From Mesorhizobium huakuii (GTDB lineage: Bacteria > Pseudomonadota > Alphaproteobacteria > Rhizobiales > Rhizobiaceae): a stretch of DNA of 64,000 nucleotides. This document shows, one piece after another, positions 59,648 through 64,000 of this stretch. Where the stretch lies: assembly GCF_030160235.1 (NCBI RefSeq), contig NZ_BSNY01000055.1:124001-188000 (forward strand), given 5' to 3'. The position numbers and the translations under genes were made by a program. Position 1 is the stretch's first letter. Each line of letters opens with the position of its first letter. The notes beneath the pieces are model-generated. The model worked only from the letters and a program-made list of their open reading frames with translations, had not been told where the DNA came from and did no database searches.

Positions 59648-62600
59648 ATGGGGAAACCCGGGCCCAGATTCCGCCTCATGCGCGCCTGCCGCTGGCTGGC
59701 CATGGCTGGAGCCTTGATCACGGCCTCAGCCGCCCGCGCCGAGGACGCCCCGGATTTCCATCTCGACCTCGATACCGGCGGCCACACCGCCCGGATTGCC
59801 GATCTTGCCTTCACGCCCGATGGGGAGGATCTTGTCTCGGCATCCGACGACAAGACCATCCGCATCTGGGACTGGCAGAGCGGCGTGACGCTACGCACCA
59901 TTCGCGGCTATCTCGGCAATGGCAGCGACGGCAAGATCTTCGCGGTCGCGGTCTCGCCGGATGGCAAGACGATCGCCGCCGGCGGGTATTTCGGCGCCGG
60001 TCTCGGCGACAAGCCGCCCTATGGCGACATCAGGCTGTTCGACTTCGCCACCGGCAAGATGAAGGCCGTGCTCAAGGCCGCCGACTACGCGACCTATGAT
60101 CTGGCCTTCTCGCCCGATGGCAAGACACTGGCAGCCGGCGGCGGCGACGGCATGGTCTATCTTTGGCGGCTCGACGACAAATCAGCGACGGGCTGGACGC
60201 TGGACAAGAAGCTCGACGCCGATTCCTGGCACATCGACAAGCTGGCCTTTGCCGAGGGAGGAACCCGGCTGGCGGCGACGACGACCGACAACGGCATCCG
60301 GCTCTGGGATGTCGCCAAGGGCGAGGAAATCGCCTTGCCCGATGAAGCCGAGCCCTTGCGGGACATCAGCGTCCTGGCGCTGGCCATCTCGCAGGACGGC
60401 AGCCTGTTTGCCACCGGCAGCAAGGACGGGCAGGTCCAGCTCTGGCATGCCGCCGACGGCACGCTGGCGCGCGCCATGCCGAGGCAGGACTTTCTCATCG
60501 GCTCGCTGACCTTCGCCAGGGGATCGCGGCTGGTCGCGTCCTGCGGCTACCGCTGCGCCAACAAGCATCGCTCCGTCGTCTGGAACACCGACAGAGGCGA
60601 GAAGATGCTCGATTACAGCGGCCATGACGGCACGGTCTATGCCAGCGTCGCCAATGCCGACGGCTCGCTGGTGGCGACGGCCGGCGGTACCCGCAACGCC
60701 ATCCAGGTCTGGGACCCGGCTACCGGCGAACGCAAGGCCTTGCTCCAAGGAGTGGGCGAACCGGTGACCGCTGTCGGCGTCGATCCGGCAAACGGCATCA
60801 TCGCCTGGGGGAATGCCAACCCTTGCCCCGAGCGCGTGGCTTGTCCCGAACAGCTGGGCGCGCTGGACAAGAGGCTGGAACTGCCCACCGCCGAGCGGTT
60901 CTTCGATGACCCACAGCCGCTGGCCGAGCCGGGCTCTTTTGCCCGCGCCGCGCTGAGCGATGGCGAGTGGTCGCTGCACGCCACGGTGGGCGGCAAGGAC
61001 GCGCTGGAAAACGCGGTGCTGGAGATTGCCAATGGCGGCAAGGTGGTGCGCTCGATCGAGAACGACGCCACCAACGGCTTTGTCCATTCGGCTTTTACGC
61101 TGATCGACAATGGGCTTGGCCTGATCACCGGCGGCAATGACGGCACGCTGCTGGAATACAAGGCCGCGACCGCCAGGATTTCCGGCGAATTCACCGGCCA
61201 TACCGGCGAAATCAACGCGATGGCCGCCTCGCAGAAAGCCGGCCTGCTGGTCACCGGCAGCGCCGACCAGACGGTGAGGCTGTGGAACCTGAAGACGCAC
61301 GAGCTGATCGTGTCGATGTTCTTTGCCGGCCCGCAATGGATCGCCTGGATGCCGCAGGGCTATTACTATTCCTCGGACGAGGGCGACAAGCTGATCGGCT
61401 GGCACGTCAACCAGGGCCGTGACCATGAAGGCCGCTTCATCCGCGCCGGCCAGTTGAAGAAATATCTCTGGAGCCCGGAAATGGTGCGCCGGGCGATTAT
61501 CCTGCGCAGCGCCAAACAGGCGGTCCAGGAGATGCGGCCGGGCGTCGACAACGAGCTGCAGAAGCTCTTGCAGCGCAAGCCGCCGGAATTCGGCATTCGG
61601 CTCGCCGACGACCAGAGCAAAGTCCGCGACGGTTATGTCGCCGTCGAGATAACAGGCGCCAAGGAAGCCGGCACCGATGTCGCCGGCTTCTCGATCCTGT
61701 CGAACAGCCGCAATGTCGGCGACATCGCCACGCGTTCGGCCGACGGCAACAAGACAATCGTCGAGGTGCCGGTCGAGGATGGCCAGAACACCATCCGCAT
61801 CACCGGCACCAACGAATATGACTATCTGACCGAACGCAGCGTGACGACGCTGGCGAGGAAGACCGAAAAGGCCGAGGCCAAGGGCAAGCTCTATGTCGCG
61901 GTCATCGGCGTCGACAAATATCCGTTCCTGACCGACGCCTGTTCCGGCCATGCCTGCGATTTGCGCTACCCCGTCGACGACGCCACCGAGTTCCTCAAGG
62001 TGGTTGCGCAGAAGTCGGCGCCTTTGTTCGCGTCGATGGAGACGTTGGTTCTGGTCAACCGCGAGGCGCTCGACGAGAGCCCCGACAAGGCCAAGCAGAC
62101 CTACACGGTCGCCGGCGCCGACAACATCATGGAGCCGGACTCGCACACGATCGACGACCAGCTTGCCGATTTCCTCGACAAGCCTGGCGAGCACGACACC
62201 ACCATCGTCTTCGTCGCCGGCCATGGCATCAACATCGACGAGGATTACTATTTCATCCCGACTGATGGCCGCAAACAGGATGCCGATCGCTGGAAGCGCT
62301 CTTCGCTTGTCGACTGGGGTGACATCCAGAAATCGGTCGAGCGGGCCAAGGGCATGCGCTTCATGCTGCTCGACACCTGCCATGCCGCCAACGCCTTCAA
62401 TCCGCGCCTGGAAAAGGACGCGCAGGACGCGCGCATCGTCGTGTTTTCGGCGACCGCGGCCAACAACACCGCCGCCGAATTGCCGGAGCTTGGCCACGGC
62501 GTCTTCACCTATTCGATCCTCGAAGGCCTGCGCGGCAAGGCGAGGACCTCGGATGGCGGCGTCACGCTGTTCGGGCTCGCCGATTTCATTTCGCGCGAAG

Positions 62601-62680
62601 TGGTGCGGCTGACCGCGTCGAAGCAGAAGCCGTTCTATTATGTCGGCGGCGTGGAGAATATCGTGTTGGCCGAGCCGTGA
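59648..62680 (+). CDS. Periplasmic WD40-repeat caspase-like protease
   Basis: A 1010-residue exported protein. Signal peptide (WLAMAGALITASAARA, cleavage near residue 33). A WD40 propeller region (about 40-570) has repeats such as IADLAFTPDGEDLVSASDDKTIRIWDW, YDLAFSPDGKTLAAGGGDGMVYLW and LLVTGSADQTVRLWNL. An Ig-like linker (about 640-735) leads to a C14 caspase domain (about 747-1005). That domain has LYVAVIGVDKYPFL, catalytic H859 in FVAGHGIN and C911 in LLDTCHAAN. Both dyad residues are present. WD40-caspase fusions are known in bacteria, mostly with unknown roles. The next gene overlaps by 4 bp. Confidence 0.88.
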   Translation: MGKPGPRFRLMRACRWLAMAGALITASAARAEDAPDFHLDLDTGGHTARIADLAFTPDGEDLVSASDDKTIRIWDWQSGVTLRTIRGYLGNGSDGKIFAVAVSPDGKTIAAGGYFGAGLGDKPPYGDIRLFDFATGKMKAVLKAADYATYDLAFSPDGKTLAAGGGDGMVYLWRLDDKSATGWTLDKKLDADSWHIDKLAFAEGGTRLAATTTDNGIRLWDVAKGEEIALPDEAEPLRDISVLALAISQDGSLFATGSKDGQVQLWHAADGTLARAMPRQDFLIGSLTFARGSRLVASCGYRCANKHRSVVWNTDRGEKMLDYSGHDGTVYASVANADGSLVATAGGTRNAIQVWDPATGERKALLQGVGEPVTAVGVDPANGIIAWGNANPCPERVACPEQLGALDKRLELPTAERFFDDPQPLAEPGSFARAALSDGEWSLHATVGGKDALENAVLEIANGGKVVRSIENDATNGFVHSAFTLIDNGLGLITGGNDGTLLEYKAATARISGEFTGHTGEINAMAASQKAGLLVTGSADQTVRLWNLKTHELIVSMFFAGPQWIAWMPQGYYYSSDEGDKLIGWHVNQGRDHEGRFIRAGQLKKYLWSPEMVRRAIILRSAKQAVQEMRPGVDNELQKLLQRKPPEFGIRLADDQSKVRDGYVAVEITGAKEAGTDVAGFSILSNSRNVGDIATRSADGNKTIVEVPVEDGQNTIRITGTNEYDYLTERSVTTLARKTEKAEAKGKLYVAVIGVDKYPFLTDACSGHACDLRYPVDDATEFLKVVAQKSAPLFASMETLVLVNREALDESPDKAKQTYTVAGADNIMEPDSHTIDDQLADFLDKPGEHDTTIVFVAGHGINIDEDYYFIPTDGRKQDADRWKRSSLVDWGDIQKSVERAKGMRFMLLDTCHAANAFNPRLEKDAQDARIVVFSATAANNTAAELPELGHGVFTYSILEGLRGKARTSDGGVTLFGLADFISREVVRLTASKQKPFYYVGGVENIVLAEP

Positions 62681-64000
62681 TAGCCCGCCTGCTGACGGTC
62701 GCCATGTTCTCTCTGGTTCTCGGCGGCACGGCCCGGGCCGCCCCGGTCGTCTGCCCGCCTGGCACCGAAAACTTTCCACCCTTCTACGACGACGCCACGC
62801 TGTTCAAGGACGCCATCGCCAGCGTCGCCACTATCCAGCCATCAAACCAGCGGCTGACCGGCATCACCGTGCCGCATCACCTGCTGGCAGCCGACCTGCT
62901 GGCGCTGGGCTTTCATGCCGCGTCCGGCTTTCGCTACAAGCGCATCGTCATCCTGTCGCCTGACCATTTCCACAAGACGCACAAGCTCTACGCCACCACG
63001 GCGCGCGGCTTCGACACCGTGCTTGGCCCGGTGGCGGCCGACAGCGATGCCGTGCGCCTGCTCGAAACACATGCCGACATTGTCGAGGATTCCTGCCTGT
63101 TCGACAGGGAACATGGCGTGCGCGCCATGCTGCCCTTCCTCCACCACTATTTCCCGGAGGCGAAGATCGTGCCGGTGGCAATGTCGGTGAAGGCGAAGCG
63201 CGGCGACTGGGACAGGCTGGCCGAGGCGCTGAAACCGATTGTCGACCAGGACACGCTGATCGTCGAATCCACCGACTTCTCGCACTACCTGCCGCAGCAT
63301 GATTCCAGGCGTTTCGACCAGCAGACTCTGAACATGCTGGCCGCCGCTTCGCTCGATGGCATCGCGGCCCTTCGCCAGCCCGATCATGCCGATTCCGTCG
63401 GCGCACTCTACATCCAGACCCGGCTGCAGCGCGAACTGTTCGGCGCCCAGCCGCTGGTGGTCGCCAACGAGAACTCGCAGGAACACACGTCCGACTATGT
63501 CGAGCGCACCACCAGCTATGTCGTGGCGCTGTTCGGCGCCTTCGGTCCGGGCTTCAACAATCCGGCGCGGCCGAAAGACAGTATCTATTATCTCGCCGGC
63601 GACGTGAATTTCGGCCGCGCCATGAAGAAGATTTTGGTCCGCGACGGCGTGGCCGACAAGATCGTCGACAGCATCCTTTCGCTGACCGGATCGCGACCGC
63701 TGATCGTCAATCTCGAAGGCGTCATCCTGCCCAACGTGCCGGAAGCGATCGACGACATGACACTGGCCATGCCGGAAGACCTCGCCGCCAGCATGCTGAA
63801 GCGGCTGCACGTCGCCGGCGTCAGCCTCGCCAACAACCACGCCTACGATCTCGGCCCGTCCGGCTATGCCGAGACGCTGCGCGCGCTGGACGAAGCCGGC
63901 ATCCCGCATTTCGGCCAGGGCGAGACGCTGGCGCTGGCCGATCTCGACCTTGTCGGCCTGACCGACATCGACACCAACGGTTCTAGGAACACCGACTTGC
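62677..64000 (+). CDS. MEMO-domain / CapA-domain fusion protein, 3' end beyond the window
   Basis: The frame opens with GTG at 62677, overlapping the WD40-caspase stop, and is still open at the window end (441 codons seen). Signal peptide IARLLTVAMFSLVLGGTARA. Residues about 35-290 match AmmeMemoRadiSam system protein B (MEMO): TVPHHLLAADL, ILSPDHFHKTH, REHGVRAMLPFLHHYFP and ESTDFSHYLP, with the metal-ligand-like histidines H67/H68, H97 and H203. From about 303 a CapA/PgsA-type metallophosphatase domain begins (YYLAGDVNFGR, LIVNLEGVILPN, VSLANNHAYDLGPSGYAETLRALDEAGI). This fusion, exported, is unusual. The start of CapA is clear but its end is missing. Confidence 0.82.
   Translation, partial: MIARLLTVAMFSLVLGGTARAAPVVCPPGTENFPPFYDDATLFKDAIASVATIQPSNQRLTGITVPHHLLAADLLALGFHAASGFRYKRIVILSPDHFHKTHKLYATTARGFDTVLGPVAADSDAVRLLETHADIVEDSCLFDREHGVRAMLPFLHHYFPEAKIVPVAMSVKAKRGDWDRLAEALKPIVDQDTLIVESTDFSHYLPQHDSRRFDQQTLNMLAAASLDGIAALRQPDHADSVGALYIQTRLQRELFGAQPLVVANENSQEHTSDYVERTTSYVVALFGAFGPGFNNPARPKDSIYYLAGDVNFGRAMKKILVRDGVADKIVDSILSLTGSRPLIVNLEGVILPNVPEAIDDMTLAMPEDLAASMLKRLHVAGVSLANNHAYDLGPSGYAETLRALDEAGIPHFGQGETLALADLDLVGLTDIDTNGSRNTDL

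Noticed and set aside
56240-62680. Caspase genes as a cytoplasmic phage-defence module (for example a CRISPR-linked caspase)
   Set aside because: There is no CRISPR array, nuclease or nucleotide-sensing gene nearby, and the proteins carry export signals, so a cytoplasmic defence role is not supported.
60182-62779. An 865-codon minus-strand open frame antisense to the WD40-caspase gene
   Set aside because: High-GC shadow frame: its translation is His/Arg/Gly-rich without domains, while the plus strand gives a clear WD40 plus C14 protein.
62842-63909. 355-codon minus-strand frame at the window end
   Set aside because: Antisense to the MEMO-CapA frame, which shows clear family motifs and continues to the window edge.

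Overview
The window looks like a chromosomal segment of a Mesorhizobium-type alphaproteobacterium (order Rhizobiales). The support is high GC, the block lptC-lptA-lptB-rpoN-hpf-ptsN, an OlsB-type ornithine-lipid acyltransferase, a four-cysteine APS-reductase type CysH, a host-attachment family protein, DUF1150/DUF2244/DUF2849/DUF934 genes, and palindromic intergenic repeats of the kind I associate with rhizobial genomes. I see no rRNA or tRNA gene, CRISPR array, transposase or prophage gene.

Layout. 1-10 kb: end of a TctA permease, nth, DUF2244, a methyltransferase, an AraC-MGMT fusion, a four-gene exported cluster resembling pilin or spore-coat-U subunits with a one-domain chaperone-like protein (4.0-5.9 kb), rbsK, an amidase, a LysE exporter and a nucleoside hydrolase. 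10-20 kb: a small heat-shock gene behind a probable ROSE RNA thermometer, DUF1150, then on the minus strand the LPS-transport/sigma-54 block (lptC, lptA, lptB, rpoN, hpf, ptsN), then sppA, ihfB, lapA and an ornithine cyclodeaminase-like gene. 20-34 kb: EVE, VOC and WYL-regulator genes, two RNA methyltransferases, lspA, acuI, a hybrid histidine kinase, olsB with a possible Pho box, a TRIC channel, grpE, a desaturase, a DJ-1/PfpI protein and a GMC oxidoreductase. 34-40 kb: a minus-strand sulfate-assimilation operon (cysG, DUF2849, sulfite reductase, cysH, DUF934). 40-50 kb: a CPA2 antiporter, AraC regulator, MDR and SDR oxidoreductases, PBP1A, a beta-propeller protein and several small envelope or stress proteins. 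50-56 kb: an RNase D-like exonuclease, an M20 dipeptidase, a strong trans-acting sRNA candidate on the minus strand (about 52171-52319), polA and zur.

The most unusual region is 56.2 kb to the window end: an apparent five-gene transcription unit encoding a Tat-exported caspase-like protease, a six-cysteine secreted protein, a single-span membrane protein, a periplasmic WD40-caspase, and a MEMO-CapA fusion running off the end. The last four genes overlap by 4 bp or are 2 bp apart. Both caspase-like proteins keep the His-Cys dyad. I know no described system with this gene set, and its function cannot be read from the sequence.

Other points: PolA keeps its polymerase motifs but has lost two residues normally conserved in the 3'-5' exonuclease site. 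Two near-identical copies of a two-hairpin intergenic repeat follow acuI and polA, and they share a core with a third palindrome at 2739-2787.
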